A stretch of DNA of 64,000 nt from an uncultured Clostridia bacterium (GTDB lineage: Bacteria; Bacillota; Clostridia; Christensenellales; Borkfalkiaceae), in contig CALVHH010000003.1 in assembly GCA_944327465.1 (NCBI GenBank), positions 1 through 64,000 on the forward strand, in the 5' to 3' direction. The notes under the pieces are model-generated. The model ran no database searches. It saw only the letters and a list, made by a program, of their open reading frames with translations, and was not told where the DNA came from. This document shows, in pieces, positions 47,165 to 56,200 of this stretch (the first letter of the stretch is position 1; every line of letters begins with the position of its first letter). Made by a program: the position numbers and the translations under genes.

Positions 47165-48535
47165 ATGTCTGCAAAAAAAATCCCCTATAAAATGTATCTT
47201 TCCGAAGAAGAGATGCCCTCTACCTGGCTCAATTTAAAGGCGTTCATGCCTCGATCCCACGCGCCGTTTTTGGACCCCGCTACGGGAAAACCATGCTCTG
47301 CGGCGCAGCTTGAGCAAGTGTTCTGCCGCGAGTGCGTCGAGCAGGAGCTCAACGACACCGATAAGGAGATAGAGATACCTCAGGGCATACGCTCGTTCTA
47401 CACAAACTTCCGTCCTTCACCGCTCGTCAGGGCTTATTTCCTTGAAAAAGCGCTCGATACCCCCGCCGAGATATACTATAAGTTCGAAGGAAACAACACG
47501 TCGGGTTCGCACAAGCTCAATTCTGCCATTGCCCAGGCATACTATGCAAAGCAGCAGGGGCTCAAGTCCGTCACTACCGAAACGGGCGCGGGGCAGTGGG
47601 GCACGGCACTCGCCATGGCTTGCGCGTTCTATGGTCTCGACCTCCATGTGTTCATGGTCAAAACCTCATATGAGCAGAAGCCGTACCGCATGGAGGTCAT
47701 GCGCACGTACGGCGCGTCTGTCACTCCTTCGCCCTCGGTCACTACTTCTGCCGGGCGAAAGATTCTTGCCGAGTTCCCGGGCACCGGCGGCTCGCTCGGC
47801 TGTGCCATAGCCGAAGCCGTCGAAACGGCGGTGAACACTCCCGATTGCCGCTACGTGCTCGGCTCCGTGCTCGACCACGTGCTGCTGCACCAGACAGTGA
47901 TAGGGCTTGAAAGCAAGATCGCGCTCGATAAGTACGGCGTTCGCCCCGATATTGTCATAGGCTGCGTGGGTGGCGGTTCAAACTACGGCGGACTCATAGC
48001 TCCCTACATGGCAGAAAAATTGCAGGGCAAAAACGACATCGACTTCGTCGGCGTAGAGCCCGCAAGCTGCCCTTCTATGTCCCGCGGCAGGTATGCGTAC
48101 GACTTCTGCGACAGCGCAAAGATAACGCCCCTCGCCAAGATGTACACTCTCGGCTGCGCATTCATGCCCTCGCCGGACCACGCGGGCGGGCTGCGCTACC
48201 ACGGCATGAGCCCGATAATTTCAAAGCTCTATCACGACGGGTATATGCGCGTAGAGGCGGTCAGGCAGACCGAAGTCTTTGCCGCCGCCGAACGCTTTGC
48301 CAAGTGCGAAGGCATATTGCCCGCCCCCGAATCATCCCATGCCATAAAGGTCGCCTTGGACGAGGCGATAAAGTGCAGGGAGAGCGGGCAAAAGAAGGTC
48401 ATCCTCTTCGGACTCACCGGCACGGGTTATTTCGACCTCGCCGCCTACAAATCCTTTAACGACGGAAATATGAAGGACTACGTCCCCACGCAATCCGACC
48501 TCGATCGCGGCTTTGCTTCGTTGCCGTCGCTTTGA
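47165..48535 (+). CDS. trpB2: Tryptophan synthase beta-like protein TrpB2
   Basis: A PLP enzyme that joins indole and serine to tryptophan. The 456-residue protein is of the TrpB2 class: an N-terminal extension with MYLSEEEMPSTWLNLKAFMP, FRPSPLVRAYFLEK, PLP Lys117 in NNTSGSHKLNSA, and the phosphate-binding GCVGGGSNYGG near 268. The start is ATG 47165 behind AAAGGAGG; upstream starts in the frame lie inside the T-box. It stands alone with no trpA, trpC or other trp gene near, so it may salvage free indole, which fits control by tryptophan shortage. Confidence 0.94.
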   Translation: MSAKKIPYKMYLSEEEMPSTWLNLKAFMPRSHAPFLDPATGKPCSAAQLEQVFCRECVEQELNDTDKEIEIPQGIRSFYTNFRPSPLVRAYFLEKALDTPAEIYYKFEGNNTSGSHKLNSAIAQAYYAKQQGLKSVTTETGAGQWGTALAMACAFYGLDLHVFMVKTSYEQKPYRMEVMRTYGASVTPSPSVTTSAGRKILAEFPGTGGSLGCAIAEAVETAVNTPDCRYVLGSVLDHVLLHQTVIGLESKIALDKYGVRPDIVIGCVGGGSNYGGLIAPYMAEKLQGKNDIDFVGVEPASCPSMSRGRYAYDFCDSAKITPLAKMYTLGCAFMPSPDHAGGLRYHGMSPIISKLYHDGYMRVEAVRQTEVFAAAERFAKCEGILPAPESSHAIKVALDEAIKCRESGQKKVILFGLTGTGYFDLAAYKSFNDGNMKDYVPTQSDLDRGFASLPSL

Positions 48536-48589
48536 TAGCGGACAGATTGTCTATAATTATCGGATTTTGCAAATTCTTTACATTATGCA

Positions 48590-48618
48590 TTGACTTGCGC
48601 TCCGCCCCGTGATATAAT
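48590..48618 (+). promoter_or_regulatory. Promoter of the SGNH esterase gene, with an inverted repeat around the -10 box
   Basis: TTGACT at 48590-48595, 17-bp spacer, TATAAT at 48613-48618. CTCCGCCC (48600-48607) and GGGCGGAG (48627-48634) form an inverted repeat with the -10 box in between, a candidate operator or a hairpin in the leader's first bases. Confidence 0.8.
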
Positions 48619-48670
48619 ATCCATGCGGGCGGAGTTTCCCTTTGCCTGCTTCAGAAAAAGGAGAAATGCA

Positions 48671-50788
48671 ATGAAAAACAAGTTCAAAAAGCTCATTGTC
48701 GGATTGCTGTCCCTTGTTATGGCGTTCGGCACGTTTGCATTTGTCGCCTGCGGCGACGATGCGGATCCCGGCAACGGTCAGCAGAATGACCAGAACGACG
48801 GCGAGACTCCGGGCGGCGAGGAGAGCCCCGGCGGCGAAGAGAACCCCGGCGGCGAGGAGAATCCCGGTGGCGAGGAGAACCCCGGCGGCGAGGAGAATCC
48901 CGGTGGCGAGGAGAACCCCGGCGGCGAGGAGAACCCCGGCGGCGAAGACGACGCGCCCGTTCTTCCCACCGACAAGACGCCCACGATATACCTTGCCGGC
49001 GATTCCACCGTCAAAACCTATTCCGACTCCCAGTTCATCGGCGGGTGGGGACAGTATCTCGACCTGTTCCTCGACAGCCAGATAGTCGTTGCAAACGCCG
49101 CGCAGGGCGGACGCAGCACGCGCTCGTTCATCAACGAGGGCAGGCTGTACAACATCGACGACCCCGAATACAGCTACAACTTCTCCGAAAATAACGGCAA
49201 CTCCATCGAGGATGTGATCAAGGAGGGGGATTTCCTCTTCATTCAGTTCGGTCACAACGACGACGACACCAAAAAGGAAAGCTCGTATTCCACGATGTAC
49301 AACCGCATGGTTTCCCTCGGCACTCCCGACGAGAACGGCATATATCCCACCGTCGAACCCACCGAGGACATGAAAAAGCCCACCACATATCTCCCCGAAG
49401 AGTACACCTCCAACGTGTCCGACACGGCAGGCGCTCTGGAGGAGATAGCAAAATACGGCTCCGAATACTATGCCTACGACAGCGGCGCAACGTATAAGGG
49501 CTATTTGAAAGTTTACGTCGACTTCGCTCGCGAAGCGGGCGCCACGCCCGTGCTCGTCACGCCCGTGGCAAGAACGGGCTTCAATTCCGACGGCACGCTC
49601 AAGGACGGCCCCGGTCGCCACGGCGACGATTTCGCATACGTCAAGGCCGTGCGCCAGCTCGCCGAAGAGGAGGACGTTCTGCTCGTCGATCTGTTCGATT
49701 ACACCAAGACCGTGCTCGAAACCGCCGGCCCGAGCTATGCGGACTATCTGATGGCGCTCGTTCCCAACGACCTCACCGGCACATGGCCCACCGATTACGA
49801 CAATATCTACGGCAATGCAGAGCTGGGGTTTGAAAAGATAGAAGGTACGCACTACAACAAGTACGGCGCGTTCATAACCGCGGCTGCCGTCGCGCAGACC
49901 ATAGTCGAGTGCGGCGCGTCCGTAACCGCTAACGACGGCAAGGAATATTTCAACTTTGCTTCGCACGTGCTCGCCGAGCCCGAACAGTTCGTGGATCCCT
50001 CCAACCGCATGCCCATATCCACTGTGGCGAAGGTTGAAGACGTTCTCGACAAAGTCAACGTCACAAATCCCGACAGGGTCTACAAGCAGGCCGACGAAGT
50101 CATCGCCGCAATCGATGCTCTCGTTGCAAAGGGCCCCGTCACGGCGGAAAATTACCTCGCGCTTCAGTCCGAATGCGAAGCCGTCCGCGCGGAATACGAG
50201 TCGCTCAACTTCGACATCAGAAAGGACGTCACCAACTACGACAAGCTTGTGGAGATGGAGGAGGCGATAGCCGCACAGATCGAGGCGGCCAGACCCAAGC
50301 CCGTCGAAGTGATAACGCTCGACGCAAGCGCCGCCGTCGGCGAGGTCTCGTCGGTGGACGGCAAAACGTATGTCAGCGGCCCCGTCACCGTGGGCGATCA
50401 TGTGTTCAGCTTCTCCTCCGGCGATATGGAGATCAGAACAAATTACAAGTCCTCGCCCTTCGACTATGGCGGAAATACCTATCAGGCCACCACACAGTGC
50501 ATATACATACCGGGCAGTTCCAACCTCACGTCTTCCGCAAGGAGATATATTGAATTTACCGTCGAAGGTCCCTGCACCATAACCGTTGCCGCGCAGTCCA
50601 CAAACGCGTCGCAGGTCAGAAACGTTCAGCTCGTCGGCGTGGCTTCCAACACCGTGCTCGGCACGTTCGAGGCCGCGGCGGGCACCACCGTCACCTCCGT
50701 GGAAGTTGCCGAAGGCGGCACCTATCGTCTCGGCTCTGCGGGAAGCGGCATCGCGGTCTATTATGTCATAATAGAATATTTTGAATGA
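48671..50788 (+). CDS. Secreted SGNH-hydrolase (rhamnogalacturonan acetylesterase-like) lipoprotein
   Basis: A 705-residue surface enzyme that probably removes acetyl groups from pectin-like or other plant polysaccharides. The signal peptide ends in a lipobox with Cys27 (FVAC). A linker of eight PGGEEN-type repeats follows (about 46-94). The SGNH domain (about 100-435) has block I IYLAGDSTV (nucleophile Ser), block II NAAQGGRSTRSF, block III FIQFGHND and block V GTHYNKYGA (His), in the CE12 rhamnogalacturonan acetylesterase pattern. A helical linker (about 450-540) leads to a C-terminal beta domain (about 545-705) like a carbohydrate-binding module. AAGGAG precedes the ATG. It is a single gene. 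Confidence 0.88.
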   Translation: MKNKFKKLIVGLLSLVMAFGTFAFVACGDDADPGNGQQNDQNDGETPGGEESPGGEENPGGEENPGGEENPGGEENPGGEENPGGEENPGGEDDAPVLPTDKTPTIYLAGDSTVKTYSDSQFIGGWGQYLDLFLDSQIVVANAAQGGRSTRSFINEGRLYNIDDPEYSYNFSENNGNSIEDVIKEGDFLFIQFGHNDDDTKKESSYSTMYNRMVSLGTPDENGIYPTVEPTEDMKKPTTYLPEEYTSNVSDTAGALEEIAKYGSEYYAYDSGATYKGYLKVYVDFAREAGATPVLVTPVARTGFNSDGTLKDGPGRHGDDFAYVKAVRQLAEEEDVLLVDLFDYTKTVLETAGPSYADYLMALVPNDLTGTWPTDYDNIYGNAELGFEKIEGTHYNKYGAFITAAAVAQTIVECGASVTANDGKEYFNFASHVLAEPEQFVDPSNRMPISTVAKVEDVLDKVNVTNPDRVYKQADEVIAAIDALVAKGPVTAENYLALQSECEAVRAEYESLNFDIRKDVTNYDKLVEMEEAIAAQIEAARPKPVEVITLDASAAVGEVSSVDGKTYVSGPVTVGDHVFSFSSGDMEIRTNYKSSPFDYGGNTYQATTQCIYIPGSSNLTSSARRYIEFTVEGPCTITVAAQSTNASQVRNVQLVGVASNTVLGTFEAAAGTTVTSVEVAEGGTYRLGSAGSGIAVYYVIIEYFE
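48809..48952 (+). repeat. 18-bp tandem repeat coding for PGGEEN units
   Basis: Eight in-frame units of CCCGGCGGCGAGGAGAAY type, with T/C and A/G differences between units, encode the linker between lipid anchor and esterase domain. Unit number can change without breaking the frame. Confidence 0.9.
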
Positions 50789-50806
50789 GCATTTGCATTC
50801 AATTGC

Positions 50807-50841
50807 TGCGGCGCGGACATTCTGTCCGCGCCGCATTTTGC
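50807..50841 (+). terminator. Intrinsic terminator after the esterase gene
   Basis: A perfect 13-bp stem (50807-50819 with 50823-50835, loop TTC) followed by TTTTGCG. Confidence 0.88.
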
Positions 50842-50861
50842 GCTTTGCAATGCAAAATGGA

Positions 50862-50890
50862 TTGCAAATACTTTAATATTTTGGTATAAT
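50862..50890 (+). promoter_or_regulatory. Promoter of the exonuclease gene, giving a leaderless message
   Basis: TTGCAA at 50862-50867, 17-bp spacer, TATAAT at 50885-50890, then 8 bases to the ATG at 50899. Confidence 0.85.
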
Positions 50891-50898
50891 AATAGAGT

Positions 50899-51852
50899 AT
50901 GAATTTAGTCTTTTTCGATATCGAATGCGCCAGCGTGCACAAGACCACGGCAAAGATATGCGCCTTCGGCTACGTCGTGTGCGACGAGCAGTTCAATATC
51001 ATAAAAAAGGAAGATATCCTCATAAATCCCAAGGGCGGCTTTCACCTCACCGACAGAAAGGGCGAAAAGGGTCTGGAACTTCCGTACGACTATTCGGAAT
51101 TCAAAAAGCACCCGCCCTTTCCCGCAGTATATTCGTTTATCCGCGATCTATTGGAAGATGACGACAGCCTTGTGTTCGGTCATGCGATAATGAACGACGT
51201 AAAGTATCTCGACCTTGAAACCAGGCGCTTTCATCTTCCGCCGTTCAGCTTCGAATTTCTCGACAGTCAGCTCATGTATATGACGCACATAGGCGATTTT
51301 TCGCGTCAGTTCGGGCTCGAATACATAACCGAAAACCTCAACGTCGACTTCACTCCTCACCGCGCCGCCGACGACGCGTTTGCCACGATGAAGATAGTCG
51401 AAGAGCTCTGCCGCATACGTTCCGTCTCTCCCGCCGGTCTCGCTTGCGACCTCGGCGTAAAATGCGGCAGGATATCGGGGCACAACATAGTCCGCCCCAC
51501 ATCGGCGGCGTTTGAAAAATACGTCGCGGCAAGAACTGCCGCACGTGAAAAGCGCAGCCGCGACCGCACTAAATTTTACATTTTTCTCAGCCGCCGCAAG
51601 CGGAAAAAAGAGGGCAGACTCCTGGGCAGGGTGTTCACTTTTTCGCGCAATATCGAAGACGACGTCGATATCTCCATACCCCTTGTGCAGTCCATATATG
51701 AACAGGGCGGCGTGTATTCGCAAAAACTCGTCGATTGCACCGACTATGTCTGCGAAGATGATGACGCCACCGTCCGCACCAAAAACGCCCGCCAGCTCAG
51801 CGACGTGAATATAATAGATGTCTCACAGTTAAAGGAGATGCTCGGGTCATGA
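50899..51852 (+). CDS. DEDDh 3'-5' exonuclease with C-terminal BRCT-like domain
   Basis: A 317-residue nuclease. The DnaQ-like exonuclease domain (about 1-180) has the DEDDh residues: VFFDIECAS (first Asp and Glu), GHAIMNDVKYL (second Asp) and HRAADDAFATM (His and last Asp). After a basic linker (about 205-240, many Arg and Lys) comes a BRCT-like domain (about 240-317; GRVFTFSRNI, EQGGVYSQKLVDCTDYVCEDD, LSDVNIIDVSQLKEML). Such exonuclease-BRCT fusions occur in Firmicutes; the natural substrate is not known. The ATG has no ribosome binding site and is 8 bases after the -10 box. The methyltransferase gene overlaps its stop by 4 bases. Confidence 0.85.
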   Translation: MNLVFFDIECASVHKTTAKICAFGYVVCDEQFNIIKKEDILINPKGGFHLTDRKGEKGLELPYDYSEFKKHPPFPAVYSFIRDLLEDDDSLVFGHAIMNDVKYLDLETRRFHLPPFSFEFLDSQLMYMTHIGDFSRQFGLEYITENLNVDFTPHRAADDAFATMKIVEELCRIRSVSPAGLACDLGVKCGRISGHNIVRPTSAAFEKYVAARTAAREKRSRDRTKFYIFLSRRKRKKEGRLLGRVFTFSRNIEDDVDISIPLVQSIYEQGGVYSQKLVDCTDYVCEDDDATVRTKNARQLSDVNIIDVSQLKEMLGS

Positions 51853-53129
51853 TATCTCTTCCCAAGGCATTTGAAGAACGTATCAGGCGCGACCTCGGCG
51901 ACGAGGCCGCGCAATTTTTGGCTTCATATTCGCTGTCTCCCGCAAAGGGCATACGCGTCAATACTCTGAAGATCGATGTCGAAAGTTTTAAAAAAATCAG
52001 CCCGTTTGCGCTTGAACCGGTGCCGTGGGCGGCGGACGGATTTTATGTCGATGAGGAAAAGCCGGGCAAAACCGTGCTGCACGCCGCGGGCGCATACTAT
52101 GTTCAGGAGCCTTCGGCGATGTGCGCGGCGCCCCTGCTCGATGCAAGAGCGGGCGAGCTCGTGCTCGATTTGTGTTCGGCGCCGGGCGGAAAGGGGACGC
52201 AGCTTGCCCAGGCAATGCGCGGCGAGGGCGTCATCGTCCTCAATGAAATTAATTTTCAGCGCGCAAAAGCGCTGTCGTCCAACGTGGAGCGGCTGGGCAT
52301 AACAAATGCCGTCGTCACCTGCGCTTCGCCGGATGCGCTTGCTCAAAAGCTCGGCGGAGCGTTCGATAAAGTGCTCGTCGATGCTCCCTGCTCGGGCGAA
52401 GGCATGTTCAAAAAGGAGCAGGCGGCAATTCCCGAGTGGAGCGTTGAAAATGTAAAAATGTGCGCCGCAAGGCAGTCTGAAATTCTCGACTGTGCGGCGC
52501 AACTGCTCGCGCCGCAGGGCAGCATGGTATATTCCACGTGCACGTTTTCGCGCGAGGAGGATGAAGAGCAGGTGCAGTCGTTTGTCGAAAGGCACGCCGA
52601 TATGCGCCTTGTAAAGAGCTTTAAGCTCTATCCCCACAAGGTCAGGGGCGAAGGTCACTATGCGGCGCTGTTCAAAAAGAGCGGAAGTGATGGGGCAAGT
52701 ATTGCCTTCATGTCCCCGCACGCAGATAAAAAGAGTCTGTCGCTCTTTGGTGAATTTTGCTCGAAGTATCTCAATGTGTCCTATAAAAACATCAATGCAG
52801 TCGGCGGCAGGCTGTACAGCCTGCCCGATAATTGTCCCGCCGTCGGCGTGCAGACTCTCCGCGCAGGCGTCGAGCTGGGCGAAGTGGTGAAAGGCAGGTT
52901 TGAACCTTCGCATTCGCTCGCAATGTGCTTAAAGGCGGGGCAGGCGGCATTTATCGCGCTCGATGAGCAAGGGGCGCTGTCCTATCTGCGAGGCAATACG
53001 TTTGCCTGCGATGAAAACGCTTCGGGTTGGGCTGTGGCAAGCTATCTGGGTTTTCCGCTCGGCTGGTGCAAGCTTACTCACGGCATAGCAAAAAATCATC
53101 TGCCAAAGGCACTGAGAATAACAAATTGA
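51849..53129 (+). CDS. RsmF/NOL1-NOP2-Sun family rRNA m5C methyltransferase
   Basis: An S-adenosylmethionine-dependent RNA cytosine-C5 methyltransferase of 426 residues. The SAM-binding loop is LDLCSAPGGKGTQLA near residue 100, followed by LNEINFQRAKAL, the motif IV catalytic Cys in VDAPCSGEGMFKK near 180 and the motif VI Cys in YSTCTFSREEDEEQ near 230. The C-terminal third has the RsmF-type pre-PUA and PUA-like parts (GRLYSLPDN, LRAGVELGEVVKGRFEPSHSL). By family it should act on 16S rRNA. It overlaps the exonuclease gene by 4 bases, and a terminator follows. Confidence 0.92.
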   Translation: MISLPKAFEERIRRDLGDEAAQFLASYSLSPAKGIRVNTLKIDVESFKKISPFALEPVPWAADGFYVDEEKPGKTVLHAAGAYYVQEPSAMCAAPLLDARAGELVLDLCSAPGGKGTQLAQAMRGEGVIVLNEINFQRAKALSSNVERLGITNAVVTCASPDALAQKLGGAFDKVLVDAPCSGEGMFKKEQAAIPEWSVENVKMCAARQSEILDCAAQLLAPQGSMVYSTCTFSREEDEEQVQSFVERHADMRLVKSFKLYPHKVRGEGHYAALFKKSGSDGASIAFMSPHADKKSLSLFGEFCSKYLNVSYKNINAVGGRLYSLPDNCPAVGVQTLRAGVELGEVVKGRFEPSHSLAMCLKAGQAAFIALDEQGALSYLRGNTFACDENASGWAVASYLGFPLGWCKLTHGIAKNHLPKALRITN

Positions 53130-53135
53130 AATACG

Positions 53136-53176
53136 CGGCGGGAGCGCACATAAAATGTCGCTCCCGCCGCTCTCAT
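53136..53176 (+). terminator. Hairpin after the methyltransferase gene
   Basis: A 12-bp stem (GCGGCGGGAGCG and complement, 53136-53147 with 53160-53171) with a weak T tail. Confidence 0.65.
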
Positions 53177-53185
53177 AATAAAGGC

Positions 53186-53220
53186 GCCTCGCGAAGAAAC
53201 TTCGCGAGGCGCCGTTTTGC
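53186..53220. terminator. Terminator between convergent genes
   Basis: GGCGCCTCGCGAAG-AAA-CTTCGCGAGGCGCC followed by GTTTTG; on the minus strand it is followed by TTTATTATG. It probably ends the large surface protein gene. Confidence 0.82.
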
Positions 53221-53233
53221 CTCAACAGGTCAA

Positions 53234-56200
53234 TTAGTTCCTGTCGTCACCTTCGGGCGAATTATCTGCATTTTCGCCGAGCTGCTGTTCAAACTTATCG
53301 TCTTCGCTGAGCTCGCCGTTATCTGCGGGCGTCTCGCCGTGTTCTTTTACGTAAGTTCTGACATAGCGCTTATTCTTGGTGTAGTTATATGTGTTTTTGC
53401 TTGTCTTGGGTCTTCTCTTGAACTTTTTGCGCATATCCCTTATCAAAAGGACAACTATCGCAATAAGGATGGCAGCAACCATGACTATCGAAGATACAAG
53501 CAGCCATATATTTGTCGAATCGGTCGTCGTGCCGTGGTCGTGATCGTGGTCATCGTCCTCGACATCGGTCGTCGTTGTTATGGATATGTTCTTGTCTACG
53601 TTTGAGTAGTCTATGAACATATTCATCATCGGCGAACCGTTGACTGCGCTGTCGTCCACTCTGAGCACTGCAAGTGCCTCCGAATAGTCGTTGTAAGCGT
53701 AGTTGTAACCGGTTTCGCCCTCTTCGGCGGTAGTTGCGTTGAAGGGTACATATGTTGCCGAATCGTAGAGAGTGTAGGTGTAGTACTGCGCGTCGTACGC
53801 ATACTTATCCACGCTTACGCCAAGTTCTTTTGCGATCTCCTCGTAGTAGGCTATGCTCTCATCGTTCGAATCGAACACTATATCGGCATCGGCTGCCTTT
53901 ATCGCCTGCCTGTATGCGTCGGCGATATCGCTCTGATAGTGGTTGAGCAGCGAAGAATAGGTGCTCTCGTCAAGCGTTACGGCACTGTAATCGAACATGA
54001 CATAGCTGCCGTCAACAACGCCTTCGGTCATCTGCTCGTCGCGGGTGCCGCTCCAAAGCTCAAGGCGATAATCCTTAGCCTGGCTGCCGGTGCGGATAAA
54101 GAAGTTTACGGTTATCCATTTTTCTGCCAGCTCGGGGTTGGCTATCGCGTCTATGGTGAAGGAGTAGGGCGAGCTCTCTTCGGCGGTGTAGCGGGGAACC
54201 GCTACGGTCACGTCGAATGCTTTGACCTGCGTGTCGCTCACTTCGCCGTCGACGAAGTATTTGTATACGACGTCGCCGTCCGTTCCCGATACGTACGAAT
54301 AAACTCTGTCGCCGTCCGTCGTGGTAAGGTAGTGGGGGGCGTATGCGCTGCCCGTTGCGTCGGCGTAATAAATTTCGCCTTCGATCAGGCTGTCGAAGGG
54401 AACTTTAGTGCCCTCTGCGTCAAAGTAGTTTGCGCGTTCGTCGTAATATTCGCGGCTGTAGTTAAAGAGGTTTGCGTACAGGTTTCCTTCGGCATCCTCG
54501 TACAGACCGTCTTCGCGCAGGCTGTAAGCTATGTTTGCGCGCTGCTCTTCGCGGGTGGCGTCCTCATCGGGTTCACCCTTGAGCACGTTGCCGTCGTTGT
54601 CATACCAGAAGGTATAGGCGGGGGTGCTGTATGCGAGTTCCTTTCTGCTGTCGGGATCTACAAGATATACCGTAGCAACGGCGCCTTCGGAAACTTTTAC
54701 CTTTACGCTGACTGCGGTATAGCTGTCTGCGCTTGCCGAAGCCTCGCTGCCTATATAACCATAATTATATATGCCCGAAGTGTTTTCGGCAACTTCCCTA
54801 ACTGTGTTTATGATAAGCAGGGGCTGGTTTGCCGCCGAACCTACCACCTTGTTCCAGTCTGCGTCCGAAGCGAACAGCGCTTTGAGCGGGCTGCCTGCAT
54901 CCAGACTCGTCAAAAGTTCGGAATAGGTATCCTTATAAGTTTCAAAGTATTCCTTGTTTATAAGACCTGCGTATTCGTTTTGGTTTGCCTTGTCGTATGC
55001 CGAAGGCTCTACGGGAACGCTCTGAACTCTGCCGCTCGCGCCGTTTACGCCCACATAGGTCGAAGGTACCGCAAGGCTCGTCTGTATCTGGTTGGGATAG
55101 AGCGTATCGTCGAGCTTGGTGTCCGTCGACGAAGCCTCGGTGATGGAGAGGGAGGCGGCGGTGGAACCGCTCTCGGCATAATCGAACGCCTTTTCGGTGA
55201 CGTCTATCGTGGAAAGGTTGGCAACTGCCGCCCAGCCGCCGTAATAATCTGAAGCGGTAGTACCCTTTATCTCATTGGTGCCGTAGTTTATTACGAGCTC
55301 GAACTGCTGTTCCTCGTCAAGCAAATTGGATACCAGCGCGTAGCACTGTACCCAGCCGTTGTAAACGTCATCAACGTCGTTTATGGTGGTGGGGTCAACG
55401 GTCGTCGTGTCTATTTCAAAGCTCGAAGCGTTGTCCTCGTCGCCCGCTTGTCTCGCCGTAACGGTGACGGCGGTCCTGTCGTTAAGTTCGCTCGTCTTGA
55501 TCCAGAATGAAACTATCTTGTAGCCGTGCGCGTCGACCGTGAACAGGGGGTCGGCTATGACGCTCTCATAGGCAGCGCCTCTTGCGCTCAGCATGAGTAG
55601 CACGTTTGCATTTCCGCCAGCCGCGGGAAGCGTGGCTGCCGTTCTTATCTCGTCATCGAGTATGCTCTGATAGTTTCCGTCTATGCCGCTTGTCCAGCTT
55701 TCGGAATCGCTGACCGAAAGATTGGCTATCACGTCGTCGGCGGTGCTGAGGTTGAGGTCGGTGGGCAGGTATGTCGTGCGGTCCTCGGGGCTGCCGACCT
55801 GTCCCACGTAGTTCACCTTTCCGTTGCTGCTTGCATAGCCGCTGTCGTCAACGGTGAGTCCCGCAACTGTGTTGTCGGCGTTGAGTTCAACCGCCGTCTG
55901 CGAAGCTATGGCAAGGTCGATATGGTAGGAATATTTCGAGCTGTAGTGCTCTACAACGGTGTCGCCGTCGTTGAAAATTTCGTTATCTACGCGGAATATC
56001 TTGTCCTCGGGCTCGCTCAAAAGGTCGCACGTCGTGCCCAGTTCGGGGTCGTTAACCGCTGCGTCGAACGCTTCGCTGCCGCCTGCGGCGTCAATCATCT
56101 CGTCCACGCTCATATACTTTTCAAAGGTGACGTCGTCAAAGAACGCGTAGCCTTCGAGCGTATAATTTTCAGCCGCGCCCAGACCGAGCGTTACTGTAAG

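Noticed and set aside
48809-48952. Short regular repeats that could suggest a CRISPR array
   Set aside because: The 18-bp units are contiguous without spacers and encode an in-frame PGGEEN linker; no cas gene is near.
48578-50836. A 752-codon reading frame on the minus strand opposite the esterase gene
   Set aside because: It is a shadow of codon bias in the real gene: low-complexity composition, no ribosome binding site, no domain, while the plus strand has signal peptide, SGNH motifs, promoter and terminator.
53939-55252. A 437-codon plus-strand frame inside the large surface protein gene
   Set aside because: It has no promoter or start site and no recognisable motif, and the minus-strand gene is complete with signal, anchor and promoter.
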